Below the pieces are notes generated by a model. It saw only the letters and a program-made list of their open reading frames with translations. It was not told where the DNA came from and ran no database searches. From Planctomycetota bacterium (GTDB lineage: Bacteria; Planctomycetota; Phycisphaerae; Phycisphaerales; SM1A02), in contig JADFIR010000009.1 of assembly GCA_022566535.1 (NCBI GenBank), forward strand, positions 1,228-65,227: a stretch of DNA of 64,000 nt, read 5' to 3'. Shown here one piece after another: positions 25,290 through 35,206 of this stretch (positions are counted from its first letter, which is position 1; every line of letters begins with the position of its first letter). The position numbers and the translations under genes are program-made.

Positions 25290-26753
25290 TCAGCCCTTGA
25301 TCACGCCCATCGGGCGCAGTCGGGCGACTTTCGTGGAGAGTCCGGCGTTATGAACAACGTCCACGACGATATCGACGTCCTTGTACGCCTTGGGCTGCTC
25401 CTCGGCGAGGCCTTTCCAGCTTCGACCTCGGACGATGATGCCCTTGGCCGCCAGCTCCTGGTCGATGCGTCGGCCGCGGGCCTCTTTGATCGAGGCGGTG
25501 CGGCTCATGGCCCGGCCGGCCCCGTGGCAGGTGGTGCCGAAGGTCTTGGCCATGCTGCCGGGCGCTCCGGCGAGGATCCAACTGGCTCGGCCCATGTCGC
25601 CGGGGATGATCACGGGCTGACCGATCTCGCGGTAGCGAGCGGGGATGTCGGCGCTGCCCGGCGGAAACGCCCGGGTGGCGCCCTTGCGATGAACACAGAC
25701 GATCTTGCGCTGCTCGCCGACCTGATGCTCCTCGAACTTAGCGATGTTGTGGGCAATGTCATAGACGAGCTGCATCTGCATTTCCCGCCACGGCCGGGAG
25801 AAGATGCGCTCGAACACCTCGCGGGTCTGCCACATGAGCAGTTGACGATTACAAAAGGCGTAGTTCGCCGCTGCCCGCATCGCTCCGAGGTAGCGTTGCC
25901 CTTGCGGGCTGTTGATCGGAGCGCAGACCAACTGCCGGTCCGGCAGATCGATGCCATATTCCGCCGGGGCTTCGCGCAACATTCGCAGGGCGTCGTCGCA
26001 GACCTGGTATCCCAGGCCGCGCGACCCGGAGTGGATCAACACACACACCCCGCCGGCTTGGAGCCCCATCACCTCGGCCTTAGCCGAATCAACGACTCGA
26101 TCGACGACCTGGACTTCCAGGAAGTGGTTGCCCGCACCGACGGTGCCGCACTGGCTGGTTCCCCGCTGGAGCGCCCGGTCGCTGACGTAGCCCGGTTGGG
26201 CATCATCAATGCAGCCGCTCGATTCTGTGCATTCAAGATCATCGTCGGTAGCGAGGTCTCGCCGTCGCAAGAAGTCCACGCCGTCGCGCATCAATTCCCG
26301 GAGCTGGTCGGGGCTGAAGTGGTACTTGCCCGATCGGCCGACGCCGGCGGGGATATCTCGGTACAACTGATCGACGAGCACTTTGAGGCGAGGCCTGACC
26401 TCTTCTTCGGAGAGGTTGGTCCGCATCAAACGCACGCCGCAATTGATGTCGTACCCGACGCCTCCGGGCGAAATGACCCCGCCTTCGTCGGGATCAGTGG
26501 CACACACACCGCCGATACAGAAGCCGTAGCCCCAGTGGATGTCGGGCATGGCCAGGCTCGCGCCTTGTATTCCCGGTAGAAAGGCAACGTTGGCGACCTG
26601 CTCCGGCGCCTGGTCCGCTTTGATGTGGTCGATGAGCCGTTCGTCCGCATAGATCAGCCCGTCAACGCGCATTCCGGGCTTATAGTCGCGCGGAATCCGC
26701 CAGCAGCACGCATCGATCTGTTCGAGTTTGCCTTGAAATCTTGCGCCCGGCAT
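25290..26753 (-). CDS. rtcB: RNA-splicing ligase RtcB
   Basis: Joins RNA 2',3'-cyclic phosphate or 3'-phosphate ends to 5'-OH ends using GTP and Mn2+. The protein is 487 residues from the ATG at 26753, which has AGGAG seven bases upstream. Seen in order: GGVGYDINCGVRLMR (metal Cys), GTVGAGNHFLEVQ, HSGSRGLG, and TTCHGAGRAMSR with the His that is guanylylated. The usual family length is 400-480. The archease gene lies 31 bases upstream, forming the known RtcB-archease pair for tRNA or RNA repair. Confidence 0.95.
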   Translation of the reverse strand: MPGARFQGKLEQIDACCWRIPRDYKPGMRVDGLIYADERLIDHIKADQAPEQVANVAFLPGIQGASLAMPDIHWGYGFCIGGVCATDPDEGGVISPGGVGYDINCGVRLMRTNLSEEEVRPRLKVLVDQLYRDIPAGVGRSGKYHFSPDQLRELMRDGVDFLRRRDLATDDDLECTESSGCIDDAQPGYVSDRALQRGTSQCGTVGAGNHFLEVQVVDRVVDSAKAEVMGLQAGGVCVLIHSGSRGLGYQVCDDALRMLREAPAEYGIDLPDRQLVCAPINSPQGQRYLGAMRAAANYAFCNRQLLMWQTREVFERIFSRPWREMQMQLVYDIAHNIAKFEEHQVGEQRKIVCVHRKGATRAFPPGSADIPARYREIGQPVIIPGDMGRASWILAGAPGSMAKTFGTTCHGAGRAMSRTASIKEARGRRIDQELAAKGIIVRGRSWKGLAEEQPKAYKDVDIVVDVVHNAGLSTKVARLRPMGVIKG

Positions 26754-26784
26754 AGCTAACTCCTGACTCCTGACTTCTGCTGCA

Positions 26785-27246
26785 TCAAATGTCCACGATG
26801 ACCTCGGCTTGCCAGCCATTGTCGATCCGTACCACGCTTAGGCCGTGGTAGGTGATCGCCTTGATCTCATGGTCGAGGTGATGGCGATTCGTGTCCAGCT
26901 GCTCGCCGCCGGCCGTTGCTTCGACCCCTTGGTCGGTGACATGAACGTCGAACTCTGCAAAGAGCAGATGTCGAGTGTCGAAGGTGACCAGCAACTCATT
27001 GAGCCAGTCGAAGAGGAGATAGGCCGGATCGCTTCCCTCGATGTGGAAGGAGACATTACACTCGGGTTCCACCTGATCGAGGTTCTCCACGATGATCGAA
27101 AAGAGGCCGCGAGCCGCTTCGGCGAAAAGGCTGTCCAGGTCCGCGGCGACCGCCCGCAGCCCGAGGTCGGCGGTGTGCTCGAAGGTCTCGTACACGTCGC
27201 GGGTGATTGTACGGCCGGCGGGGGGCGACTTGGGCGGATGTTGCAC
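26785..27246 (-). CDS. Archease (RtcB cofactor)
   Basis: A 153-residue protein beginning its fold at YETFEHTADLGLRAVAADLD, the archease/MTH1598 signature. DPAYLLFDWLNELLVTFDTR in the middle and an acidic C terminus EVIVDI complete the metal-binding set. Archease speeds RtcB guanylylation and allows multiple turnover. It is encoded immediately upstream of rtcB. The real start may be a few residues inside the ATG at 27246, since the first 15 residues are proline- and lysine-rich and not conserved. Confidence 0.92.
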   Translation of the reverse strand: MQHPPKSPPAGRTITRDVYETFEHTADLGLRAVAADLDSLFAEAARGLFSIIVENLDQVEPECNVSFHIEGSDPAYLLFDWLNELLVTFDTRHLLFAEFDVHVTDQGVEATAGGEQLDTNRHHLDHEIKAITYHGLSVVRIDNGWQAEVIVDI

Positions 27247-27329
27247 GCGCGCCGCCCGGTGTGATGGCCGGGGCGTAGGGGTAGCAGGGGCCCCTCGGCG
27301 AACTGGGCAGGCCGATCCTCGGGTGCAGG

Positions 27330-27358
27330 TTGAAATAGTACGGAGTTGGGGCTATACA
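27330..27358 (+). promoter_or_regulatory. Sigma-70 promoter of the suf operon
   Basis: TTGAAA (27330-27335) and TATACA (27353-27358) separated by 17 bases, 68 bases before the rrf2 start. An AT-rich stretch around the -10 region (TATACATATACGATACTG) stands out from GC-rich surroundings and is a candidate for binding of the Rrf2 regulator encoded first in the operon. Confidence 0.65.
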
Positions 27359-27425
27359 TATACGATACTGAATTGGTACCCTTCGCGGAAGGAAATGGCC
27401 CTGGGGCCACTGGAAACGGTCCAAT

Positions 27426-27914
27426 ATGCTGCTGACTCGGAAAACCGACTATGCCCTGGTCGCTCTGGCGGGATTGGCTCAGCAGAGCCCCCGCAGTTGC
27501 AGCGCCCGAGATTTGGCCGAACAGCTTCACCTGCCGCTGCCGGTGCTCAGGAACATTCTGAAGTTGTTGACGGCCCGAGGGCTGCTCATTTCCACACGCG
27601 GACCCAGCGGCGGCTACCGGTTGGCCAGATCGCCTTCGGAGATCACCTTGACCCAGGTGTTCGAGGTGATTGAAGGACCGGTCCAACTGGCGCTGTGTTG
27701 CCCCGTTGGGGCCGATGAGGATGAGCCGAAGTGCCAATTGGAGCCCTCCTGCAAGATCAAGGGCAGCATTCGCCGGGTTCACGAGAGCCTCTTGCGGTTT
27801 CTCGATCAAGTGACCCTGGCCCAGATCGTGTGCGATGAGACGCTCGCTGAATTGACACCGGCAGCGAGCAGCCGGTTCGGCGACCGGGACTCGGCAACGG
27901 TGCTGACGCACTGA
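27426..27914 (+). CDS. Rrf2-family iron-sulfur transcriptional regulator
   Basis: A 162-residue regulator with an N-terminal winged helix (MLLTRKTDYALVALAGLA; RDLAEQLHLPLPVLRNILKL; TRGPSGGYRLAR). The effector region has LCCPVGADEDEPKCQLEPSC, with cysteines at about the spacing used by IscR/SufR-type proteins to hold an Fe-S cluster. It is first in the suf operon and probably represses it when Fe-S clusters are sufficient, as SufR and IscR do. That role is inferred from position and the cysteines. Confidence 0.9.
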   Translation: MLLTRKTDYALVALAGLAQQSPRSCSARDLAEQLHLPLPVLRNILKLLTARGLLISTRGPSGGYRLARSPSEITLTQVFEVIEGPVQLALCCPVGADEDEPKCQLEPSCKIKGSIRRVHESLLRFLDQVTLAQIVCDETLAELTPAASSRFGDRDSATVLTH

Positions 27915-27936
27915 TTCACCTTTGGAGTAACGCCTG

Positions 27937-29388
27937 ATGCCCACTGCTACGGATGCCACACTCGAGACCTGGGCCAGCCAGGAATATAAGTACGGCTTTG
28001 TCACCGATATTGAGACGGACAGCCTTCCGCCCGGCCTCGACGAAGACGTCATCGCGGTGATCTCCGCCAAGAAGGGTGAACCCGAGTGGATGCTGCAATG
28101 GCGGCTCAAGTCGTATCGCCATTGGTTGAAGATGACCGAGCCGACGTGGCAAAACGTCCACTATCCGCCGATCGACTATCAAAGCATCATTTACTACTCG
28201 GCTCCCAAGCAGGACAAAGATCGCCCCCAGAGCCTTGATGAGGTGGACCCCAAGCTCCTTGAGACCTACGAGAAGCTGGGCATTCCACTGCACGAGCAGG
28301 AGGCGCTGGCGGGCGTGGCCGTCGATGCGGTCTTCGACAGCGTCTCGGTGGCGACGACCTTCAAGGCGAAGCTCGCCGAGCTGGGGATCATCTTTTGCTC
28401 GTTCTCCGAGGCGGTGCAGGAGCATCCCGATCTGGTCAAGAAGTATTTGGGGACGGTGGTGCCGTACTCGGACAACTTCTTTGCCACGCTCAACTCCGCG
28501 GTCTTTACAGATGGCTCATTTGCCTACATACCCAAGGGTGTCCGCTGCCCAATGGAGCTGTCGACCTATTTCCGCATCAACGCGCTGTCCACGGGGCAGT
28601 TCGAGCGCACGCTGATCATCGCCGACGAGGGCAGCTACGTCAGCTACCTCGAAGGGTGCACGGCTCCGATGCGCGACGAGAACCAGCTCCACGCGGCAGT
28701 CGTCGAGCTGATCGCGCTGGACGACGCCACAATCAAATACTCCACGATCCAGAACTGGTACCCGGGCGACAAGGACGGCAAAGGCGGCATCTTCAACTTC
28801 GTCACCAAGCGCGGCAAATGCCAGGGTCGGAACTCCCACATCTCCTGGACGCAGGTCGAGACCGGCGCGGCCATCACCTGGAAGTACCCCGGCTGCATCC
28901 TGCTCGGCGACAACTCGGTCGGTGAGTTCTACTCGATCGCGCTGACGAACAACCACCAGCAAGCCGACACCGGCACCAAGATGATCCATATCGGGAAGAA
29001 CACGACCAGCAACGTCGTGTCCAAAGGCATTTCGGCCGGCTTCGGCCAGAATACCTACCGCGGGATGATCAAGATCAATAAGGGGGCGGATCGGGCCCGG
29101 AACTTCACGCAGTGCGATTCCTTGCTGATCGGCGACAAGTGCGGCGCGCACACCTTCCCCTACATTGAAGTTAAGAACAGCACCGCGCGAATGGAGCACG
29201 AAGCAACGACTTCCAAGATCGGCGAGGACCAGATGTTCTATCTCAACCAGCGGGGGATCTCGACCGAGGACGCGGTGTCGATGATTGTCAACGGCTTTTG
29301 CAAGGAGGTCTTCCGGGAGCTTCCCATGGAGTTTGCCGTCGAAGCACAGCGGCTGCTCGAAGTCAGCCTTGAGGGCAGCGTCGGTTAA
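27937..29388 (+). CDS. sufB: Fe-S cluster assembly scaffold protein SufB
   Basis: A 483-residue subunit of the SufBC2D scaffold on which new Fe-S clusters are built. Typical stretches are [40 protein letters not shown] and [20 protein letters not shown], ending with the conserved [20 protein letters not shown] and [16 protein letters not shown] site precedes the ATG. It is followed closely by sufC and sufD. Confidence 0.97.
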   Translation: MPTATDATLETWASQEYKYGFVTDIETDSLPPGLDEDVIAVISAKKGEPEWMLQWRLKSYRHWLKMTEPTWQNVHYPPIDYQSIIYYSAPKQDKDRPQSLDEVDPKLLETYEKLGIPLHEQEALAGVAVDAVFDSVSVATTFKAKLAELGIIFCSFSEAVQEHPDLVKKYLGTVVPYSDNFFATLNSAVFTDGSFAYIPKGVRCPMELSTYFRINALSTGQFERTLIIADEGSYVSYLEGCTAPMRDENQLHAAVVELIALDDATIKYSTIQNWYPGDKDGKGGIFNFVTKRGKCQGRNSHISWTQVETGAAITWKYPGCILLGDNSVGEFYSIALTNNHQQADTGTKMIHIGKNTTSNVVSKGISAGFGQNTYRGMIKINKGADRARNFTQCDSLLIGDKCGAHTFPYIEVKNSTARMEHEATTSKIGEDQMFYLNQRGISTEDAVSMIVNGFCKEVFRELPMEFAVEAQRLLEVSLEGSVG

Positions 29389-29406
29389 CGAACTGAAGGA
29401 ACATTC

Positions 29407-30177
29407 ATGCTCGAGATTCGAAACCTGCATGCATCTGTAGAAGGCCACGAGATCCTCAAAGGGGTGAACCTGACCGTTACCGCCGGTGAGCTGCACTCCA
29501 TCATGGGGCCCAACGGCTCCGGCAAGAGCACGTTGGCGCAGGTTCTTGCCGGCCGGGACACCTACGAGGTCACCCAAGGCGAGGTGCTCTATGAGGGTCG
29601 CAATCTGTTAGAGATGGACCCGGACGAGCGGGCCCGTGCGGGAGTATTCATGGCCTTTCAGTATCCGGTTGAGATCCCCGGCGTGAACACCGCCTATTTC
29701 CTGCGCGCGGCGCTGAACTCCATCCGCAAGCACCGCGGGCTCGAAGAGCTCGATGCTGCTGATTTCCTCGACTGGGTGAAGGACAAGATGAAGCTCGTGG
29801 ACATGGATGAGCGCCTGCTGAACCGGTCGATCAACGAAGGGTTCTCCGGCGGCGAAAAGAAGCGCGGCGAGATTCTCCAGATGGCGGTGCTGGAGCCGAA
29901 GCTCGCGATCATGGACGAGACCGATTCCGGGCTGGACATCGACGCCCTGAAGATCGTCGCAAAGGGTGTGAACACCCTGCGCAGCGCCGACCGCGCGATC
30001 ATTGTCATCACACACTATCAGCGCATTCTCGACTACATCGTGCCCGATTTCGTCCACGTGCTGGTCGATGGGCGGATCGTCAGGTCGGGCGGCAAGGAGT
30101 TGGCGCTTGAACTTGAGGAGAAGGGGTACGCCGGGATGGAACAGAAGAACGCCGCCACGGAGCCCGTTGCTTCGTGA
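29407..30177 (+). CDS. sufC: Fe-S cluster assembly ATPase SufC
   Basis: A 256-residue ABC-type ATPase of the SUF scaffold. Walker A is [10 protein letters not shown], the SufC-specific Q-loop region is [10 protein letters not shown], the signature is [10 protein letters not shown] and Walker B runs [12 protein letters not shown], then [10 protein letters not shown] with the switch His. Lengths and motifs are standard. It lies 18 bases after sufB. Confidence 0.97.
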   Translation: MLEIRNLHASVEGHEILKGVNLTVTAGELHSIMGPNGSGKSTLAQVLAGRDTYEVTQGEVLYEGRNLLEMDPDERARAGVFMAFQYPVEIPGVNTAYFLRAALNSIRKHRGLEELDAADFLDWVKDKMKLVDMDERLLNRSINEGFSGGEKKRGEILQMAVLEPKLAIMDETDSGLDIDALKIVAKGVNTLRSADRAIIVITHYQRILDYIVPDFVHVLVDGRIVRSGGKELALELEEKGYAGMEQKNAATEPVAS

Positions 30178-30198
30178 CGAGTCCACGGGTGTAGTGCC

Positions 30199-31542
30199 AT
30201 GCTTCAAGTAGCTCAGAAGACGGATGACTATCTTTCGCGTTTTGCGCAGCTCGAGGCTCGCTTGGCGGGTGATGGCGCGGCGTTGTTGTTGCCGATTCGC
30301 AAGAAGGCGATCGAGCGCTTTGCCCAGCTTGGGTTCCCCACGACGCGAGACGAGGATTGGCGGTTCACCAATGTCGCGCCGATTGCGAGAACCGCCTTCG
30401 GGGCGGCTACCCGCGATGGCGAGGCAGTTGAGGCGCAGCAGCTGGCCACATCAGCGCTGATGCAGGCTGACTGGCCCCGGCTCGTCTTTGTCAACGGCCA
30501 TGTCGCGCCGCAGCTTTCCTCGGTGGGGGAGCTTTCCGGCGGCGTTCGGTTGGAAAGCCTTGCCGCGGTCGCGCACGCAGATCCTGAAGCGCTCCAGCAG
30601 CACCTCGCTAGGCACGCGGACTATCAAGACCACCCATTCACCGCCCTGAACACCGCGTTCATGGAAGATGGCGCGTACGTGCACATCCCGAAGGGGGTGT
30701 ATCTTGAGCAGCCGATTCATCTGGTGTTTGTTTCGACCGCCGACGCGGGGCCGGTGGTTTCGCATCCTCGCAACCTGATCGTGGCCGAGAACGGAAGCCA
30801 GGCGACGATCATCGAGAGCTATCTGGGCTTGGGCGACGGCGTCTATTTCACCAACGCCGTGACCGAGATCGTCGTTGGCGAGAACGCCGTGATCGATCAC
30901 TACAAGGTGGGGCGCGAAGCTCAACAGGCTTATCACGTCGGCACCACACAGATCCACCAGGATCGATCGAGTAACGCATCGTCGCACGCAATCACAATCG
31001 GCGGGGCCCTTGTGAGAAATGATATCAATACCGTGCTCGATGGGGAAGGAGCCCAGTGCACGCTGAACGGCCTGTACCTCGTGTCCGGCCGGCAGCACGT
31101 GGACAACCACCTGCGGGTGGAGCATGCCAAGCCTCATTGCGACAGCCGCGAGTTCTTCAAGGGTGTGCTGGATGGGCACGGGAAGGCCGTGTTCACCGGG
31201 CGGATCATCGTCCGCAAAGACGCGCAGAAGACCGATGCGAAGCAGACCAACATGAACCTGCTTCTGTCGGATCACGCCCAGGTTGACACCAAGCCGCAGC
31301 TGGAGATCTTTGCGAATGATGTGAAGTGCACGCACGGAGCGACCATCGGCCAGATCGACGAGAACGCGATGTTCTACCTCCGCTCTCGCGGCCTCAGCGA
31401 GCCAGCTGCGCGGGGCCTGCTGGTCTATGCGTTCGCCAGTGAAGCCATCGACCGGATTCAGCCTCAGCTGTTGCGATCCCAGCTTCGCCAGAGGTTGTTC
31501 GATTGGCTACCGGAGGGTCATCGGCTGCAGGATGCACAATGA
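30199..31542 (+). CDS. sufD: Fe-S cluster assembly protein SufD
   Basis: A 447-residue partner of SufB. It opens with the family's RLGFPTTRDEDWRFT-like segment (QLGFPTTRDEDWRFTNV), has the beta-helix core (AYVHIPKGVYLEQPIHLVFV; ENGSQATIIESYLGLG), and closes with KCTHGATIGQIDENAMFYLR then SRGLSEPAARGLLVYAFASE. The stop overlaps the sufS start. Confidence 0.96.
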   Translation: MLQVAQKTDDYLSRFAQLEARLAGDGAALLLPIRKKAIERFAQLGFPTTRDEDWRFTNVAPIARTAFGAATRDGEAVEAQQLATSALMQADWPRLVFVNGHVAPQLSSVGELSGGVRLESLAAVAHADPEALQQHLARHADYQDHPFTALNTAFMEDGAYVHIPKGVYLEQPIHLVFVSTADAGPVVSHPRNLIVAENGSQATIIESYLGLGDGVYFTNAVTEIVVGENAVIDHYKVGREAQQAYHVGTTQIHQDRSSNASSHAITIGGALVRNDINTVLDGEGAQCTLNGLYLVSGRQHVDNHLRVEHAKPHCDSREFFKGVLDGHGKAVFTGRIIVRKDAQKTDAKQTNMNLLLSDHAQVDTKPQLEIFANDVKCTHGATIGQIDENAMFYLRSRGLSEPAARGLLVYAFASEAIDRIQPQLLRSQLRQRLFDWLPEGHRLQDAQ

Positions 31543-32810
31543 GAACGACTGTGATCATCGCCCAGCCCGGTTCTGCGCAGCATCGGCCGGACAGCTTCGA
31601 CGTCGAGCAGGTGCGGCGGGATTTTCCGATTCTGCAACGGACGATCAACGGCAAGCCGCTGGTGTACCTCGATAATGCGGCGACGGGGCAAAAGCCGCAG
31701 GCGGTGATCGACACGATCAGCCGGTATTACGCGGCCGAGAACGCCAATATTCACCGCGGCGTTCACCGGCTGAGCGTCGATGCCACGGCAGCCTACGAGG
31801 GGGCCCGGGCCAAGGTGCAGCGCTTCATGGGGGCCGGCCGGCCGGAGGAGATCATCTTTGTCCGCAGCGCCACCGAGGCGATCAACCTCGTCGCTCAGGC
31901 GTATGCGCGACCAACGCTCGAACCCGGCGACGAAGTGCTGATCTCCACGATGGAGCATCACTCCAACATCGTGCCCTGGCAGATTGTGTGCGAGCAGACC
32001 GGGTCGGTGCTCCGCGTGGTGCCCATCAACGATGCCGGCGAGTACATGTTCGAGGAATACGAACAGCTCCTCAGCTCGCGGACGAGGCTCGTCGCGGTAA
32101 CGCACGTTTCGAATGCGTTGGGGACGATCAACCCGGTCCGCCGGATCATCGAGGTTGCCCATCAACGCGATATCCCGGTGTTGGTGGACGGGGCGCAGGC
32201 CGCGCCTCACCTGGCGATTGACGTGAAGGAGCTCGACTGCGATTTCTATGCGATTTCTGGGCACAAAATGTTCGGTCCCAGCGGGATCGGCGCGTTGTAC
32301 GGCAAGTACGAGCTTCTCGACGATATGCCGCCGTACCAGGGTGGGGGCGAGATGATCCTGTCCGTCAGTTTCGAAGGGACTGTCTACAACCACGTGCCGC
32401 ACAAGTTTGAAGCCGGCACACCCAACATTGCCGGAGCGATCGGGCTTGGCGCGACGGTGGACTATCTCCAACAGATCGGGCTGGACAACATCGCCGCGTA
32501 TGAGCACGAACTGCTGGTCTATGCCACGGAGGCGCTGTCGGGGGTGCCGGACGTGCGGCTGATCGGGACCGCGAAGCACAAGGCCGCTGTCCTGTCCTTT
32601 CTCGTGGGTGACATTCATCCGCACGATGTGGGGACGATTCTTGACATGGAGGGGATCGCCGTACGGACCGGGCACCATTGCGCCCAGCCGGTGATGCAGC
32701 GGTTCGGGCTCACGGCCACGGCGAGGGCCTCCCTGGCCCTTTACAACACCACCGCGGAAATCGACGCCCTGGTTGCGGGCGTCCGCAAAGTTCGTAAGGT
32801 GTTTGGCTGA
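31539..32810 (+). CDS. sufS: Cysteine desulfurase SufS
   Basis: A PLP enzyme that takes sulfur from cysteine for cluster assembly. It has about 423 residues from the ATG at 31539, whose ATGA overlaps the sufD stop. The core starts VRRDFPILQRTINGKPLVYL; TMEHHSNIVPWQ and VDGAQAAPH precede the PLP lysine in SGHKMFGPSGIG. The persulfide Cys sits in RTGHHCAQPVMQRFG. This is the group II (SufS) layout. Its stop overlaps the sufU start (TGATG). Confidence 0.96.
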   Translation: MRTTVIIAQPGSAQHRPDSFDVEQVRRDFPILQRTINGKPLVYLDNAATGQKPQAVIDTISRYYAAENANIHRGVHRLSVDATAAYEGARAKVQRFMGAGRPEEIIFVRSATEAINLVAQAYARPTLEPGDEVLISTMEHHSNIVPWQIVCEQTGSVLRVVPINDAGEYMFEEYEQLLSSRTRLVAVTHVSNALGTINPVRRIIEVAHQRDIPVLVDGAQAAPHLAIDVKELDCDFYAISGHKMFGPSGIGALYGKYELLDDMPPYQGGGEMILSVSFEGTVYNHVPHKFEAGTPNIAGAIGLGATVDYLQQIGLDNIAAYEHELLVYATEALSGVPDVRLIGTAKHKAAVLSFLVGDIHPHDVGTILDMEGIAVRTGHHCAQPVMQRFGLTATARASLALYNTTAEIDALVAGVRKVRKVFG

Positions 32811-33262
32811 TGTCCGCTCTCACCGATCTCTATCAGCAACTCATCCTCGACCACAACAGAAGCCCGCGCAACCGCCGGAAGCTCGAGCCCGCGGATGGCC
32901 GCGCCGAGGGGTACAACCCGTTGTGCGGCGATCGGGTCACGGTCTACCTCTCGCTGGATGGTGATGTCGTTCGGGACATCGCGTTCGAAGGCTCCGGCTG
33001 TGCGATATCGACCGCGGCCGCCTCCATGATGACTCAACGGCTCAAAGGCAAGAGTGTCAGCGAAGCGAAGTCGCTGTTTGAGAAGTTTCGCCGGCTCCTC
33101 ACCGATGAACACGGTGTGGGCGATGGCGGTCCGGAGCTGGGCAAGCTCGAAGCATTTGGTGGGGTCCGGCGGTTCCCCGCCCGTGTCAAGTGCGCAACGC
33201 TCGTCTGGCATACACTCAACGCAGCACTCGAAAACCGTGAGGATATCGTCTCGACGGAATAG
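32810..33262 (+). CDS. sufU: Sulfur-transfer protein SufU
   Basis: A 150-residue IscU-like protein of the SufU type, which accepts sulfur from SufS with a bound zinc. Three Cys and one Asp ligand are visible: YNPLCGDRV, FEGSGCAIS and RVKCATLVW. The SufU-specific insertion lies between the second and third Cys (KSVSEAKSLFEKFRRLL...). Start overlaps sufS. Confidence 0.94.
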   Translation: MSALTDLYQQLILDHNRSPRNRRKLEPADGRAEGYNPLCGDRVTVYLSLDGDVVRDIAFEGSGCAISTAAASMMTQRLKGKSVSEAKSLFEKFRRLLTDEHGVGDGGPELGKLEAFGGVRRFPARVKCATLVWHTLNAALENREDIVSTE

Positions 33263-33315
33263 CCTGCCCGGCCGTACCGAGTTCACCCAACCCCAGCGAA
33301 TCGAAGGTCAAAGCC

Positions 33316-33651
33316 TTGGAAGGATCACCACTTGATAACCTCAACGCCCAAGCAACCGAGGCGCTGGTGGTCGAGGTGCTCGGTAAGATCTACGATCCCG
33401 AATTGCCGGTCAGCATTTATGAGATGGGTCTGATCTACTCCGTTGAGGTGGATCGCCACGACGTGGTCACCATTCGCATGACGCTGACCAGCCCGGCTTG
33501 CCCGGTGGCGGAATCGCTGCCACGCGAGGTGGAATCGAAAGTCAAGGCCATTGACGGCGTGTCGGATGCCAGAGTCGAGCTGGTATGGGACCCGCCGTGG
33601 ACACCCGATCGGATGACGCAAGCGGCGCGCCTCGAAGCGGGGCTGATGTGA
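33316..33651 (+). CDS. SufT-like MIP18/DUF59 Fe-S assembly factor
   Basis: A 111-residue MIP18-family protein: VLGKIYDPELPVSIYEMGLI, then RMTLTSPACPVAESLPREVE and VWDPPWTPDRMT. The Cys in SPACP is the conserved residue of DUF59 Fe-S maturation factors. No ATG fits; TTG at 33316 with AAGG seven bases upstream is my best start. It is last in the suf operon and probably helps pass clusters to target enzymes. Confidence 0.9.
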   Translation: MEGSPLDNLNAQATEALVVEVLGKIYDPELPVSIYEMGLIYSVEVDRHDVVTIRMTLTSPACPVAESLPREVESKVKAIDGVSDARVELVWDPPWTPDRMTQAARLEAGLM

Positions 33652-33669
33652 CACCTGCCGGATGCGGAT

Positions 33670-35139
33670 TCACGCGGCGCGGTTACGGACCTTGGCCACC
33701 TTGGTCAGGGCTTGGATCGGCCCATCTCCCTTGCGGAACTGGGGCTGATCCTGCTCGTCGGTGCCGATGGTGACCGGCCCCTTGAGCGGCGCGTCGAACC
33801 TCACCTCGTGGTTGTTCATTCTCAGGCAAACCCTCGAGTGGATCACCTTGCTGACCCGGACATCCACGGCTCCGCTTCCGCTTTCACCATCGATCGTCTG
33901 CCTGACCTGTGCGTGCTCGGCCCCACATGCGTCGAGCTTCTGCTCGGTCTCGGAGATCTCGGAGCTCAGCACGGTGAGGCGCACCTTCTCGCTGGGGCGA
34001 AGATTCTTGCCTGCGGCACTAAGCACATCGAATTTCCTCTTCTGGACCTGAAGCTGCTCCCTGAGCTGCTTGGCAAGTCCTTTGAGCTTTCGAATATGGT
34101 CGCTGAGCAGCGGGCCGGTGCCGAGGACGATTACGCTCGGCGTCCCGGCGGGCGATCCGAGCACTCCCGCCCGAATGCTGCCGGCCACCGCGACGCTTCC
34201 CCCGATGATCGCTCCCTGCTCGCAGATCAGATCTCCCCCGATGACAAGCTCACAATTAATCAACTCTCGACGGATGGTGAGGTTGCCTTGGATATGTCCT
34301 CGAACACCGTTGAGATATCCCGCGTTGGCATCGCCGCCGACGAGCAACTGACCTCGATCTTTCGCGGCCATCCCCTGTCGGCAAGCGAAGTCTCGCCCAC
34401 AGCGAATGGTGGCGGCTTCGATCAGGCCGCCGACGATGATGTCCTCCGTGGCCTTTACCTCGAAGCGGTCGCGTACTCCCTGCCGTACATTGACGGTTCC
34501 ATCGAAGTCAATGTTGCCGGTAGAAAAGTCCACGTAGCCCTTGACCTCGAAGAGCCGACTCAACTTGAGCACACTCTTGTTGTATTGCAGGACCCCGTCG
34601 GCCTGAGCAATCACACATCCGCTTGAATCGACCATAAAGGTGGGATCGATCCTGGCGTCGGATCGCTTGCCCGGCCTGGCCCTTATGGTTCGGCCGGTCA
34701 CATCACGGCCGTCCTTTCCCTCGGTTGGTTCATGGAGGATCGCGACATGTGACCCCTCCGTGACGTGGATGTACGCCACGCGGTCGTAGTAACTGACGGC
34801 GTCAGAATCGCCGGGAGTATTCTCGGCCCGAGGTTCGGTGGCGGGATTGAAGCCTTCAACCCACTCGAGCCTTCCGTCTTGGCCGTTCACCGCGGGGACT
34901 GACTCAGCGATCACGTGCTCGAGCTGATCAGATTCATCGCGAAATGCCTGGACGATCTGTTGCAAGCGATCCTCGACCGTCGCATCGATGCTGACGCCGC
35001 GCTGCCGCACCACCGCCTCCAGTTGTGACGCGTCGAGCGTTTGCTTTGGAAAGTCGCGCGGTATGATCACCTTGGCAACCGCACCGTCGCCTTCAATCCT
35101 GACCTCGATCTCTAGATTATCCTCGGAAGATGAGCTCAT
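33670..35139 (-). CDS. fapA: FapA/DUF342 polymer-forming protein, long form
   Basis: A 489-residue member of the FapA (flagellar assembly protein A, DUF342) family. It has an N-terminal alpha/beta region, then a beta-helix built from repeats such as EVKGYVDFSTGNIDFDGTVN and VGGLIEAATIRCGRDFACRQ, a coiled coil (LLSDHIRKLKGLAKQLREQL...) and a C-terminal beta tail. It is convergent with the suf operon (18 bases between stops). CheY and CheX genes lie upstream on the same strand, so it is part of a signalling cluster; no flagellar gene is visible here. Confidence 0.85.
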   Translation of the reverse strand: MSSSSEDNLEIEVRIEGDGAVAKVIIPRDFPKQTLDASQLEAVVRQRGVSIDATVEDRLQQIVQAFRDESDQLEHVIAESVPAVNGQDGRLEWVEGFNPATEPRAENTPGDSDAVSYYDRVAYIHVTEGSHVAILHEPTEGKDGRDVTGRTIRARPGKRSDARIDPTFMVDSSGCVIAQADGVLQYNKSVLKLSRLFEVKGYVDFSTGNIDFDGTVNVRQGVRDRFEVKATEDIIVGGLIEAATIRCGRDFACRQGMAAKDRGQLLVGGDANAGYLNGVRGHIQGNLTIRRELINCELVIGGDLICEQGAIIGGSVAVAGSIRAGVLGSPAGTPSVIVLGTGPLLSDHIRKLKGLAKQLREQLQVQKRKFDVLSAAGKNLRPSEKVRLTVLSSEISETEQKLDACGAEHAQVRQTIDGESGSGAVDVRVSKVIHSRVCLRMNNHEVRFDAPLKGPVTIGTDEQDQPQFRKGDGPIQALTKVAKVRNRAA

Positions 35140-35206
35140 ACGTTACGCCCGGCGTCATGGCCGGCTGAGCATAGCCACCCGCGTTCGGCTTCCGGGCAGG
35201 GGCTGC

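Noticed and set aside
26838-28109. Minus-strand frame of 423 codons across archease, rrf2 and the sufB start
   Set aside because: It overlaps three well-supported genes in other frames and has no conserved domain.
28516-29577. Minus-strand frame opposite sufB and sufC
   Set aside because: An antisense shadow of two strongly conserved genes.
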